Below, one piece after another: positions 42,252 through 50,456 of a DNA stretch of 64,000 bases. Position numbers and translations under genes: made by a program. Source of the DNA: Leptospira biflexa serovar Patoc strain 'Patoc 1 (Paris)' (GTDB taxonomy: Bacteria > Spirochaetota > Leptospiria > Leptospirales > Leptospiraceae); the NCBI RefSeq assembly GCF_000017685.1, contig NC_010843.1:213656-277655 (forward strand), read 5' to 3'. Each line of letters opens with the position of its first letter. Positions within the stretch are counted from its first letter, which is position 1. Below the pieces are notes generated by a model. It was not told the origin of the DNA. It did not search any database and saw nothing but the letters and a program-made list of their open reading frames with translations.

Positions 42252-43536
42252 AACCCATTTTTCCGACTCGATTGATTCCCATAAACCCTTGGTTTTCCAT
42301 ATCGAATTCGAGGAAAACACTCGACTTTTCTTTAGGATTAGGGCCTAACAAATAAAAATCAAACACATTTGCAGACCATATGAGTACCAAAGCAGTCAAT
42401 GCTTGTGAGAGATTTGCCCTTGAAGTTTCCATTTGCTGACGGTATGGTTCAATTAAAAAATAATTCAATAAAATCGTCTCAGAGACTCTAGGGTTAGGAG
42501 GAATCCCTATCGCAGATTCATAGGCTTGTTTGTCAGAGCGGAACTCATTGTATTGGTAACCTGCATACAAAACACCTAAGGCAAAGATTGACATGTAAAT
42601 TTTACCTTTGTCTTCTTGCCCCCGCGCATATTGGCCCCAACCTGGAATTAAAAATGAACGAAAGGCATAGGTTGGATTGTATGGATTGAATAAAGGCGCG
42701 TCAGCTAGTGACGTATCAGGATTGACTGCGAATGTTAGAATTGTATCTTCAGCTTTTTCCGCGTATTCTTTGGTGTAAGGTTTTTGTAATTTCTGATTTT
42801 CTTTGGTCCAAACCTTCATAGATTGGATCACATAACCAGATAACTCAGAATAAGTCACTTCACCATTAAAGTTCGAATCAGCCCTACCTTCCAATCCATA
42901 AATCAAATATTTTGTAAAGATTCCATATCCAGATTTGGGATCTTCAAAGCTCGAATAACCGACCTTAGTTGAATAAAAAACGGAAACTATTTCCGAATCT
43001 TTGAAATTTACATTCTCTAAATATTTTCTTCCGATTTCGCCTTTCCCATCTTCTGGGTTACGGCATGCATCGATAAAAAAAACAACTCGTTTCAAATTGA
43101 ATTTACGTGTCATTTCTAGAAGTTGTTCTACTGCAATTCCTGTTTCAAATGGTTTCTCTGGATTTGCGTCCTCAGGAAGAAGGTACACCTTATCATTATA
43201 ATCTACGACTCCATGGCCCGAAAAATAAAAAACAAATAGGTCATCTGGATTTGTCTCTTCCAAAACCGATTCCAGCTGTGTTAAAATATTATATTTCGTA
43301 GGGGTCGAATTGACTGACCCTTCTTGTACCAAGGTTTGGATGCGATTGTATGAACCATAACTAAATAGAATTTTTGTCATACCAAGAGCATCATTTTTAG
43401 CCGTTTTTAAATTCGCTAGGGACAAATCCTTATATTCGCTTACACCAACAACAAACCCAAATCGTTTAGGACCAGGATCAGCCTTTAAAAAAGGTGGGAT
43501 GGCTATCAATAAGAATATTAGAATTTTTGACTTCAT
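42235..43536 (-). CDS. Exported caspase-family protease with C-terminal DUF5683-like membrane region
   Basis: 433 residues. A signal peptide (MKSKILIFLLIAIPPFLKA) directs the caspase domain (24-270) out of the cytosol. The fold blocks are clear: KRFGFVVGVSEYKDLSLANLKTAKNDA, VFYFSGHGVVDYN with catalytic His108, and RVVFFIDACRNPED with catalytic Cys158; a DSNFNGEVTYSE segment at 220-231 looks like a calcium-binding EF-hand loop. The C-terminal part has SFLIPGWGQYARGQEDKGKIYMSIFALGVLYAGYQY and a second hydrophobic segment, as in DUF5683 proteins. It is predicted to be an active cysteine peptidase in the periplasm with a membrane anchor. It lies nine bases after the chemoreceptor gene, and its end overlaps the first kelch gene. 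Confidence 0.88.
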   Translation of the reverse strand: MKSKILIFLLIAIPPFLKADPGPKRFGFVVGVSEYKDLSLANLKTAKNDALGMTKILFSYGSYNRIQTLVQEGSVNSTPTKYNILTQLESVLEETNPDDLFVFYFSGHGVVDYNDKVYLLPEDANPEKPFETGIAVEQLLEMTRKFNLKRVVFFIDACRNPEDGKGEIGRKYLENVNFKDSEIVSVFYSTKVGYSSFEDPKSGYGIFTKYLIYGLEGRADSNFNGEVTYSELSGYVIQSMKVWTKENQKLQKPYTKEYAEKAEDTILTFAVNPDTSLADAPLFNPYNPTYAFRSFLIPGWGQYARGQEDKGKIYMSIFALGVLYAGYQYNEFRSDKQAYESAIGIPPNPRVSETILLNYFLIEPYRQQMETSRANLSQALTALVLIWSANVFDFYLLGPNPKEKSSVFLEFDMENQGFMGINRVGKMGYALRF

Positions 43537-43545
43537 GGATATGAA

Positions 43546-45123
43546 TTAGTCTGAAGCAAGCTCCTTTGCTTGATTTTCCAAACTTGAAGTATGATCACCC
43601 ATTTTTCGAGCATTAATCACTACCTTCTGATTGATTTCTTCCATTTGGTGAACAACAGCGACCATTTGTTCTTTGTCTTTATCTAATATTTTAGATTCTT
43701 GGTCCAAAACTTTTGAAATGGATTCAATCAGGTCAAGTGATTCTAATACTTCTTTATTGATGTCTTTTTGGGAATTGATTTTGGATGTGGCTGTTTTAAT
43801 CACTTCACTTAATAGCTCATATTTAGTTTGTAATGACTCCGTTTGGTTCAGTGCAACAGATGCAAGCTCAGTTCCTTCCAAGATATATCGATTGGACGTA
43901 GTGATGATTTTTTTGATCTTTGTCGCATTTTCATTGGAATTTTCTGCAAGTTTTGCTACTTCCTGAGCAACAACAGCAAATCCCCTTCCATGTTCCCCTG
44001 CTCTTGCGGCTTCAATGGAGGCATTTAAAGCAAGTAAATTGGTTCGATCTGCAATTTCTGCCATGATATCATTCACTTCGCTCACTTCTTTTTGTGAGAC
44101 ATTGACGGAACGTAATCTTTCTTCTAAATTACTCACAGTTTGGGAAAGTACACTACTTCGATCTTGGAAATCACTCATATTGGAATTGAGATCCTCAACA
44201 ACCTTTCCAATCTCTGTTATGCTAAGTTTTAAGGTATCAGATTTATGATTCAATAATGTGATTTGGTTATGTTGTTTTCCAATATTGTCCACCGACGTTT
44301 GAATACTTTCAGAAAATGAGGATACAAATTCAGTCAAATCTTGAATTGAGGCATCTTGTGATTCAATTTGTTGGTTAAAATCGTTGGTTAAATCTCGTAT
44401 GTTTTTTAGAGTATTAAATAATTCAGACCCAATTCGTTTTAAATCTTGGTTGAGTTCGTTAGCATTTTCTCTTTCTTCTACTGCCAGTTTATGTTTTTCA
44501 TCTGACTCATTTTTAATTTCATTTAATAAATTGAGTACAGTGGAAGTTAGATAACCAAAACAAATTAAAAATAAGACTTTAAAAACTTCATTTGAGATTG
44601 CAACGGTTCCCTTCTCACTTTGTAATCCTTCGGCTTCTTTGAACGAAACACCTTGTCCATATCCTATGAACAGAATCAAGAGAAGACAAAATGCAGAATA
44701 ATATGTGCTTATGAGTAAGGTTCTTTTAGAAAATAAAAATGCAGAATACACGACATAAAAATAATACAATACATATAACGTAGGTGATTTGATTAGATCT
44801 GCCGCAACTGTACTGCCTCCCATAAGACCAGATGCAGTGACTACAAATAAAACTGTGATATCAAGTAGGATGAACATTTTCGGGAAAAACGCATTCAATT
44901 TACCGACTTTGAATAAATATGCCTGCAAACCGCCGTAAAGAAACATACAAGTGATTCCCACTAAGTAACTTGAAGTTTGAAGTGTAGTGGACGTTTTGAA
45001 CGAACCTAAGGTCGCGATGATATAAAATCCAGCGAGTAAAAATCTCACTCGGTTCACATACACAGGTCCCAATTCTAACCAATTTTTTTTGTTTTGTATT
45101 GATTCTAACGCTTTTTCCGACAT
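43546..45123 (-). CDS. Methyl-accepting chemotaxis-type transducer with polytopic N-terminus
   Basis: 525 residues. About six membrane segments fill residues 25-215 with only short loops, so there is no large periplasmic ligand domain. The cytosolic part is a long coiled coil with the signalling hairpin tip [47 protein letters not shown], the most conserved MCP segment, which contacts CheA and CheW. No HAMP domain is obvious. The sensory input may therefore come through the membrane or from partner proteins. It is the first gene of the operon with the caspase and kelch genes, with its promoter in the region 45124-45231. Confidence 0.93.
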   Translation of the reverse strand: MSEKALESIQNKKNWLELGPVYVNRVRFLLAGFYIIATLGSFKTSTTLQTSSYLVGITCMFLYGGLQAYLFKVGKLNAFFPKMFILLDITVLFVVTASGLMGGSTVAADLIKSPTLYVLYYFYVVYSAFLFSKRTLLISTYYSAFCLLLILFIGYGQGVSFKEAEGLQSEKGTVAISNEVFKVLFLICFGYLTSTVLNLLNEIKNESDEKHKLAVEERENANELNQDLKRIGSELFNTLKNIRDLTNDFNQQIESQDASIQDLTEFVSSFSESIQTSVDNIGKQHNQITLLNHKSDTLKLSITEIGKVVEDLNSNMSDFQDRSSVLSQTVSNLEERLRSVNVSQKEVSEVNDIMAEIADRTNLLALNASIEAARAGEHGRGFAVVAQEVAKLAENSNENATKIKKIITTSNRYILEGTELASVALNQTESLQTKYELLSEVIKTATSKINSQKDINKEVLESLDLIESISKVLDQESKILDKDKEQMVAVVHQMEEINQKVVINARKMGDHTSSLENQAKELASD

Positions 45124-45196
45124 AGGTTGATCCTCCGAAAAACTGAGTGATTGGGAAGTGATTTTCTTTTTTTAAAGGATGGAAAAAGAAACTCAC

Positions 45197-45225
45197 TTGA
45201 CAAATTTTAGTTTGATATTAAACTA
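45197..45225 (+). promoter_or_regulatory. Pirin promoter with overlapping palindromic operator
   Basis: TTGACA at 45197-45202 with TAAACT at 45219-45224 forms a sigma-70-type promoter (16-bp spacer). TAGTTTGATATTAAACTA (45208-45225) is a palindrome with 16 of 18 bases symmetric, covering the spacer and -10 box, as expected for a MarR-type repressor site. The ATG at 45232 follows so closely that the mRNA may be leaderless. Confidence 0.6.
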
Positions 45226-45231
45226 TTTGAT

Positions 45232-45969
45232 ATGGAAGCAACAAACCCAAACAAATCCACGGTTCAAAAAAAATTCTACCCAGCAAACGAACGCGGGCAT
45301 GTCAATTTTGGTTGGTTGGACAGCCACCACTCCTTCAGTTTTGGCCATTGGTACCACCCTGAAAAAACCAATTTTGGTGCACTGCGTGTATTGAACGACG
45401 ATATTGTAGAGCCAAGTATGGGATTTGGAACACACCCCCACCAGAATATGGAAATCGTCTCCATCCCACTCTTTGGGGAACTGGCACATAAAGATAGTAC
45501 AGGTACGAATGGCATCATCAAAACAGGAGATGTTCAAATTATGTCTGCTGGATCGGGGATCCAGCATTCGGAGTTCAATCATAGCTCAGACAAAAAAGTC
45601 AATTTTTTACAGATCTGGATACTCCCCAAAGTGGCCAATATCCAACCTAGGTATGACCAAAAAACCTTTCACGAAGCGGGGCGATTGAACCGGTTCCAAA
45701 CCGTTGTCTCTCCGATCGATGAGGAAGCCGTTTGGATCAACCAAGATGCTTATTTTTCGTTAGCAACATTGGAACCAGGCAATACACTTTCTTACAAAGT
45801 GCATGCGCCAAACCAAGGAATTTATGCCTTCCTCATCCAAGGAAAATTGGAAGTAGCGGGCACCACTTTGGAGCGTAGGGATGCAGTTGGTCTTTGGGGG
45901 ATTGATGAATATCAATTTGAAGCTGCTGTGAAATCAGATTTTCTTGTGATAGAAATTCCTATGAAGTGA
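45232..45969 (+). CDS. Pirin-family protein (YhhW-like)
   Basis: 245 residues, a bicupin. The N-terminal cupin has FGWLDSHHSFSFGHWYHPEKTNFGALRVLNDD, then GFGTHPHQNMEIVSIPLFGELAHKDSTG, the metal-binding His/Glu cluster of pirins, and GSGIQHSEFNHSSDK. The C-terminal cupin lacks such a cluster. E. coli YhhW cleaves quercetin; physiological substrates are unknown. It is cytosolic. Regulation by a MarR-like repressor is suggested by the palindrome over its promoter; no regulator gene is adjacent. Confidence 0.92.
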   Translation: MEATNPNKSTVQKKFYPANERGHVNFGWLDSHHSFSFGHWYHPEKTNFGALRVLNDDIVEPSMGFGTHPHQNMEIVSIPLFGELAHKDSTGTNGIIKTGDVQIMSAGSGIQHSEFNHSSDKKVNFLQIWILPKVANIQPRYDQKTFHEAGRLNRFQTVVSPIDEEAVWINQDAYFSLATLEPGNTLSYKVHAPNQGIYAFLIQGKLEVAGTTLERRDAVGLWGIDEYQFEAAVKSDFLVIEIPMK

Positions 45970-46200
45970 AAGATTCCATTGAGTAGAAGGATCGGCGGGG
46001 AAAGTGGTGTTTCCCATGCGAAAACCACTGAGAACCATTGGTCCTTCTGTTCTAAAAAATCCTGATTCAGATACCTTTCCATCAAAATCAATTTTACACG
46101 CAGTGTAAAATTTGCTTTTAGCCCACAAGCCCGGGACCAATTTTACAGTGAGTGTACAACTTTCTCCCCCGTAAGTTTTCCTAAAAAATTCAAATTTCAA
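45934..46200 (-). CDS. Possible small hypothetical protein
   Basis: An 88-codon frame from a TTG at 46200 with AGGAT eight to nine bases upstream. It converges on and overlaps the end of the pirin gene by 36 bp. The sequence (SCTLTVKLVPGLWAKSKFY, then CKIDFDGKVSESGFFRTEGP) is balanced in composition, but I know no family. A perfect hairpin (AATTTTACAC at 46090-46099 with its complement at 46103-46112, three-base loop) lies inside it, which argues for a terminator region instead. Undecided. Confidence 0.35.
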   Translation of the reverse strand: MKFEFFRKTYGGESCTLTVKLVPGLWAKSKFYTACKIDFDGKVSESGFFRTEGPMVLSGFRMGNTTFPADPSTQWNLSLHRNFYHKKI

Positions 46201-46548
46201 ATCCTATCAGGTTTCTCAATGTATAATTTCCTCTCATTGAATTTTCCTTTTCCTATAAGGTTTTCCTACATAGTTTATTACTTTAGGTATCAATCTCCTT
46301 TTCATACCCGCCCTCCCGATGGCAATGGAAATCCCTTGCATTTGGTTCCAATGTTTTGCGGTGCCACTCAATGCTTTCATCCCCAATTTCCTTTCCCTTT
46401 ACTTTTGTTGACAATGCCTGAAATTTTACACGAACTGTCATTTGACTTGCATATGACAATTCATTGAAACAGAAAACAGTCCTCTAAAACATGATTCAGT
46501 TCGCATCAAAATTGCAATTTTAAGTCGAGCTCGAAAGGTAAAAATCAG
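46201..46548. other. Intergenic region upstream of the S41 protease gene
   Basis: I see no gene here. A TTGACA lies at 46408-46413 and a 6-bp inverted pair TGTCAT / ATGACA at 46437-46458, which could be promoter and operator elements for the protease gene; no convincing -10 box is visible. An AGGTAAAAATCAG stretch precedes the ATG at 46549. Confidence 0.35.
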
Positions 46549-48261
46549 ATGAAACAAATTTCCTTCCATTCCCCTCTCACCTTGATTGCGTCGTTCTCTT
46601 TCCTTCTATTTTTATTGTACTGCCAACTCCCCAAACAAAAACAGGAAACCCTGACCTCATGGCCAGGAGTGGGAAAAACCTACCATTACTCCAAACAAAT
46701 TACTGAAATCAAAAACCTGTTACGGAGAAATTACATCTTTCCGAAGGATTTGAATTTACCGAGTGCTCACTTAACAGCCGCGATTACCGCGACAGAACGA
46801 TGGGGCAATCATATCGTCCTTCCAAAATCCTTTTATCATAAATACAAAAGTGCAATCAATGGGAATGTCATCCAAGATGGAAAATTAGCACAGCTTGTGA
46901 TGATTCAGACTCCCGATTTAGATAACCAAACTATAAACAATGACGAAGTCATATTAGAACTCGAAGAGGAATTTGCCAAACTTTCATTTGACCAAGACCA
47001 ATTGGAAGAAGTGATGGCAGTGTTGTACAAACAAATAAAAACTCCTTCTTCGGATATCGTTTCCAAACAAGAATGGGAAAAAATCGAAATTGGAGCTTTG
47101 GAAGGGTATGTTTCGAAATTGTTCGAATCAACAATCATTCAACAAGAAACATGGGAAGATTCATTCAAACCACAGACGTCTATTTCCATTTCAATCCCAA
47201 TCAAAGAATCAAAAACAAAAAGGAAGATCATCACTAAATTAAAGAAGACATCTTTTCTAAATAAAATTGGACTTCAAACTGATGACGAAATCCTATCCAT
47301 CAATGGAAATTCAGTTCGATTTATATCTATACCCACTATAGAACAAATGCTAAAAGGTAAAGTTGGTGAAAGTATCAAAATCACGATACTGAGAAATAAA
47401 AACCAAATCCATCATTATGAAATCCCATTGAAAACAAATGGGACAAGTATCACGAATGAAAATAAATCCATTGAAGCGAAAATCCAAACAGGCAAATACA
47501 ATTTCATTCACATGAAAGTGTTAGGTTTTGTGAAAGGAATTGATTTTGACTCCATCAAACTCATCAAAGAAAATTATACATCATTGATGGAAGAGGCAAA
47601 AAGTAAAAAAATCACCATCCATGGTTTCCTTTTAGATCTTCGTGATAATTCAGGTGGGTATTTAGACTTGGTCACTGAATGTATGCGCTTGTTTGTTACC
47701 AAGGGTTTACTTTATACAACTCGTGCACCAAACAATGAATATTATGCAACCAATTCAGTTTTGATTGAATTGCCCTTAATTGTCCTTATCAATGAAGATA
47801 CAGGATCAGGCTCAGAACTCATCGCTGGAGTGGTACGATATCACAATAGAGGAGCAATTTTTGGAACAAAATCATTTGGACATGGACTCGTACATACCTT
47901 AAGGTCAGTTCCTGGATCTGCAACTTTACTCATCAAATACCCGACTAGTTTTTTATACCTGCCCAATGGAGAAAAATTCCATAACATCGGTATTTCACCA
48001 GACCTTTGGATTTCTGAAGAAGCGAACGAATCTCCAAGGTATTCCAAACCGATCTCAAAATTGAATGAGAATGGGGAGGGAACAAACAATGGCAATCTAC
48101 CCAATTCTAAGTTAGATCTCCAAAAAATTGGGCAATGGGTCGAAAAAAATGGCTCCGCCAAACAAATCATCCAAACTGAATTGCAGAAAGGACAAACACC
48201 AGATTACCAACTCCTCCATTCCTTGGATGCATTTGCAGGGATACTTGCTACACAAAACTAA
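46549..48261 (+). CDS. S41-family (C-terminal-processing type) peptidase lipoprotein
   Basis: 570 residues with a lipoprotein-type signal (TLIASFSFLLFLLYC, Cys25). A helical N-terminal region reaches to about 210, then a PDZ-like domain (FLNKIGLQTDDEILSINGNSVRF, near 240-265) and the S41 catalytic domain: FLLDLRDNSGGYLDLV, then NEDTGSGSELIAGVV with nucleophile Ser422, and FGTKSFGHGLVHTL with general base Lys441. It is predicted to be a periplasmic, membrane-tethered serine protease related to CtpA/Tsp. The N-terminal extension is longer than usual. It is monocistronic, with a hairpin downstream. Confidence 0.9.
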   Translation: MKQISFHSPLTLIASFSFLLFLLYCQLPKQKQETLTSWPGVGKTYHYSKQITEIKNLLRRNYIFPKDLNLPSAHLTAAITATERWGNHIVLPKSFYHKYKSAINGNVIQDGKLAQLVMIQTPDLDNQTINNDEVILELEEEFAKLSFDQDQLEEVMAVLYKQIKTPSSDIVSKQEWEKIEIGALEGYVSKLFESTIIQQETWEDSFKPQTSISISIPIKESKTKRKIITKLKKTSFLNKIGLQTDDEILSINGNSVRFISIPTIEQMLKGKVGESIKITILRNKNQIHHYEIPLKTNGTSITNENKSIEAKIQTGKYNFIHMKVLGFVKGIDFDSIKLIKENYTSLMEEAKSKKITIHGFLLDLRDNSGGYLDLVTECMRLFVTKGLLYTTRAPNNEYYATNSVLIELPLIVLINEDTGSGSELIAGVVRYHNRGAIFGTKSFGHGLVHTLRSVPGSATLLIKYPTSFLYLPNGEKFHNIGISPDLWISEEANESPRYSKPISKLNENGEGTNNGNLPNSKLDLQKIGQWVEKNGSAKQIIQTELQKGQTPDYQLLHSLDAFAGILATQN

Positions 48262-48309
48262 GTGAGTCGAAACCTTCCTTCACAGGGAACGACAGAGAAT
48301 CTCTAAAAA

Positions 48310-48331
48310 AATAGGATCTTTGGATCCTATT
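48310..48331 (+). terminator. Hairpin after the S41 protease gene
   Basis: AATAGGATC (48310-48318) pairs with GATCCTATT (48323-48331) around TTTG, 48 bp after the stop. It is a perfect nine-bp stem preceded by an A-run, which makes it terminator-like mainly in the minus direction (T-run after the stem on that strand). Confidence 0.55.
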
Positions 48332-48476
48332 ACAAGATTTCAAAGTAAATCACTGGAAGAGTGGTGGGACATTTTTTCCATTATACGTATTTTTTTTCGT
48401 GTATTTTTATTCACGAATTATTTTTTTGTAAATTATGCCTTTCCGATGCTTTTCGGAATCACATAGGAGAAGAAAA

Positions 48477-49157
48477 ATGAAAGTGATCAAGTTTCTGTCA
48501 AGTTTTCTCATCATCACCATTTCATCACAGATGTTTGCTCAGAGTAATAGTGGTGTACCTGCAAAAGAAGCATTGCAACGATTGGTGGAAGGAAATTTAA
48601 GATTTGTGCATGGGAAATCCATTCGCCCGAACCAATCCGTTGAACGAATCAAAGAAGTTTCCAAAAAACAAAATCCATTTGCAACGATTGTGGGTTGTTC
48701 TGATTCACGAGTTCCCAATGAAATCGTGTTTGACCAAGGCCTTGGGGATTTATTCATCTTACGAACCGCTGGTCAGGTATCCACCTATGCCTCCTGGGGT
48801 TCCATTGAATTCTCCGTCGCAGTGCTTGGAGTCAATCTCATCGTTGTACTTGGCCATTCGAGTTGTGGTGCCGTGGGAGCTGCTTGTAAAGCGGATGAAG
48901 TTCCGGGACACATCATCGCTCTCACCAATGCCATCAAACCCGCCGCAGAAAAGGTCAAACACATGGATGGTGATTTTTTAGATAATGCTGTCAAAGCAAA
49001 TGTCGCCTTACAAGTGGTTTCACTTCGCAAACTCGATCCAATCATTTCTAAATATTATAACAAAGGCCAATTACAAATCGTAGGCGCGGTATATGATTTA
49101 GAGACAGGAAAGGTAAATTTTTTGTCCGAAGACTACATTACTTCGATCACAAAATAG
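48477..49157 (+). CDS. Periplasmic beta-class carbonic anhydrase
   Basis: The ATG at 48477 follows AGGAGA and gives a signal peptide (KVIKFLSSFLIITISSQMFAQ), so the enzyme is exported. The 226-residue protein has the beta-CA zinc site: Cys74 with Asp76 and Arg78 (CSDSRV), His127 and Cys130 (GHSSCGA). It interconverts CO2 and bicarbonate. It stands ten bases before a SbtA-type bicarbonate transporter gene, which suggests it supplies bicarbonate from CO2 in the periplasm for uptake. Confidence 0.93.
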   Translation: MKVIKFLSSFLIITISSQMFAQSNSGVPAKEALQRLVEGNLRFVHGKSIRPNQSVERIKEVSKKQNPFATIVGCSDSRVPNEIVFDQGLGDLFILRTAGQVSTYASWGSIEFSVAVLGVNLIVVLGHSSCGAVGAACKADEVPGHIIALTNAIKPAAEKVKHMDGDFLDNAVKANVALQVVSLRKLDPIISKYYNKGQLQIVGAVYDLETGKVNFLSEDYITSITK

Positions 49158-49166
49158 GAAATACAA

Positions 49167-50144
49167 ATGGAAATTCTACACGCATTAGTTGCAAACTTAC
49201 AAACACCGATGTTCCTTGCATTTTTACTCGGGATCATCGCAACCGTCATAAAAAGTGATCTCAAATTCCCAGATGGAATGTATACAGGACTCACAATTTA
49301 CCTACTCTTTGCCATAGGACTCAAAGGTGGAGTTAAATTGAATCAAACCACCCTAATAGAGTTCTACAAACCAGCCTTGGCGGCACTCCTCCTTTGTGTG
49401 ACAATCCCACTCATTGCCTATGGGCTCTTAACCAAATTTGGGAAATATGATAAAGCAAATGCTGCGGCACTTGCCGCACACTATGGTTCCGTGTCAGCAG
49501 TAACATTCAGCGAGGCCCTAGCGTTTCTTGATTCTCTTCATATCAGCTATGAAGGATTTATGCCAAGTTTACTTGCCATCATGGAAGTCCCTGCCATCCT
49601 CGTGGCATTACTCCTCATCAAAATGAATCCTAAAGACGAATCGGAAAAATCTTCCTGGGGGAAAATATTACATGAACTCTTTACAGGAAAAGGAACCTTG
49701 TTATTATTAGGTGGTCTCATCATTGGTATGATCTCTGGTAAAAAAGGACACGAACAATTTGCACCACTCTTCGAAACACCTTTTCGTGGTATGTTGATTT
49801 TATTCCTTTTAGAAGTGGGAATTGTAACAGGTAGAAGGCTCAACGACCTAAAAAAAGCAGGTGTCTTTTTATTTGGCTTCGGAATCCTATTCCCGATTTT
49901 CTCTGCAATGTTTGGATTGTATTTAGGCAAGTGTATTGGGTTATCGATGGGTGGAGCGATGGTACTTGGAACACTCAGTGCCAGTGCATCCTACATCGCA
50001 GCTCCTGCTGCTGTTAGGATTGCCATTCCAGAGGCAAGCCCCGCCATTTACCTCACGGCATCCCTTGCCATCACCTTTCCGTTCAATTTATCCATCGGAT
50101 TACCACTTTATCTCACTATTTCTAAATATTTATTCGGAGCTTGA
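49167..50144 (+). CDS. sbtA: SbtA-type sodium-dependent bicarbonate transporter
   Basis: 325 residues with about ten membrane segments in two inverted halves. GMYTGLTIYLLFAIGLKGGVKL and AALAAHYGSVSAVTFSEALAFL are the SbtA (formerly DUF897) blocks, the second containing the substrate-site serines. LLLLGGLIIGMISGKKG and VLGTLSASASYIAAPAAVRIAIPEASPAIYLTASLAITFPFNL form the second half. In cyanobacteria SbtA imports bicarbonate with Na+. Here it sits between a carbonic anhydrase and a PII-like gene, the same trio as in autotrophs. The TGA overlaps the region before the next start. Confidence 0.92.
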   Translation: MEILHALVANLQTPMFLAFLLGIIATVIKSDLKFPDGMYTGLTIYLLFAIGLKGGVKLNQTTLIEFYKPALAALLLCVTIPLIAYGLLTKFGKYDKANAAALAAHYGSVSAVTFSEALAFLDSLHISYEGFMPSLLAIMEVPAILVALLLIKMNPKDESEKSSWGKILHELFTGKGTLLLLGGLIIGMISGKKGHEQFAPLFETPFRGMLILFLLEVGIVTGRRLNDLKKAGVFLFGFGILFPIFSAMFGLYLGKCIGLSMGGAMVLGTLSASASYIAAPAAVRIAIPEASPAIYLTASLAITFPFNLSIGLPLYLTISKYLFGA

Positions 50145-50146
50145 TC

Positions 50147-50449
50147 ATGAAATTAGAAAAGGCAAAACTCATCACCATCATCGCTGATGAAGCACTACAA
50201 GACCGGTTGGTTGCCGAATTAAAATCGGCCAATGTCAAAGGTTACACCATCAGTGAGGCCAAAGGAGAAGGCATCAATCATTCCCACCTCTCTTCCTGGG
50301 AAGGCAAAAACATCCGTTTAGAATCGTTAGTGTCTGAAGGAAAAGCATTAAAGATATTTCAAATCATTTCAGAAAAGTATTTAGAGAAGTATCCAATGGT
50401 GATCTTTATGAATGATGTGGATGTGATTCGAAAGGAAAGATTCAACTAA
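50147..50449 (+). CDS. sbtB: PII-like SbtB regulator
   Basis: The ATG at 50147 has GGAG seven bases upstream. The 100-residue protein has the ferredoxin-like PII layout: AKLITIIADEALQDRLVAELKSANVKGYTISEAKGEG, a divergent T-loop (INHSHLSSWEGKNIRLESLV), and FQIISEKYLEKYPMVIFMNDVDVIRKERF. SbtB proteins bind cAMP/AMP/ADP/ATP and close SbtA. It lacks a C-terminal redox CGPxGC extension found in some cyanobacterial forms. Its place directly after sbtA makes the assignment strong. Confidence 0.88.
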   Translation: MKLEKAKLITIIADEALQDRLVAELKSANVKGYTISEAKGEGINHSHLSSWEGKNIRLESLVSEGKALKIFQIISEKYLEKYPMVIFMNDVDVIRKERFN

Positions 50450-50456
50450 AACAGAT

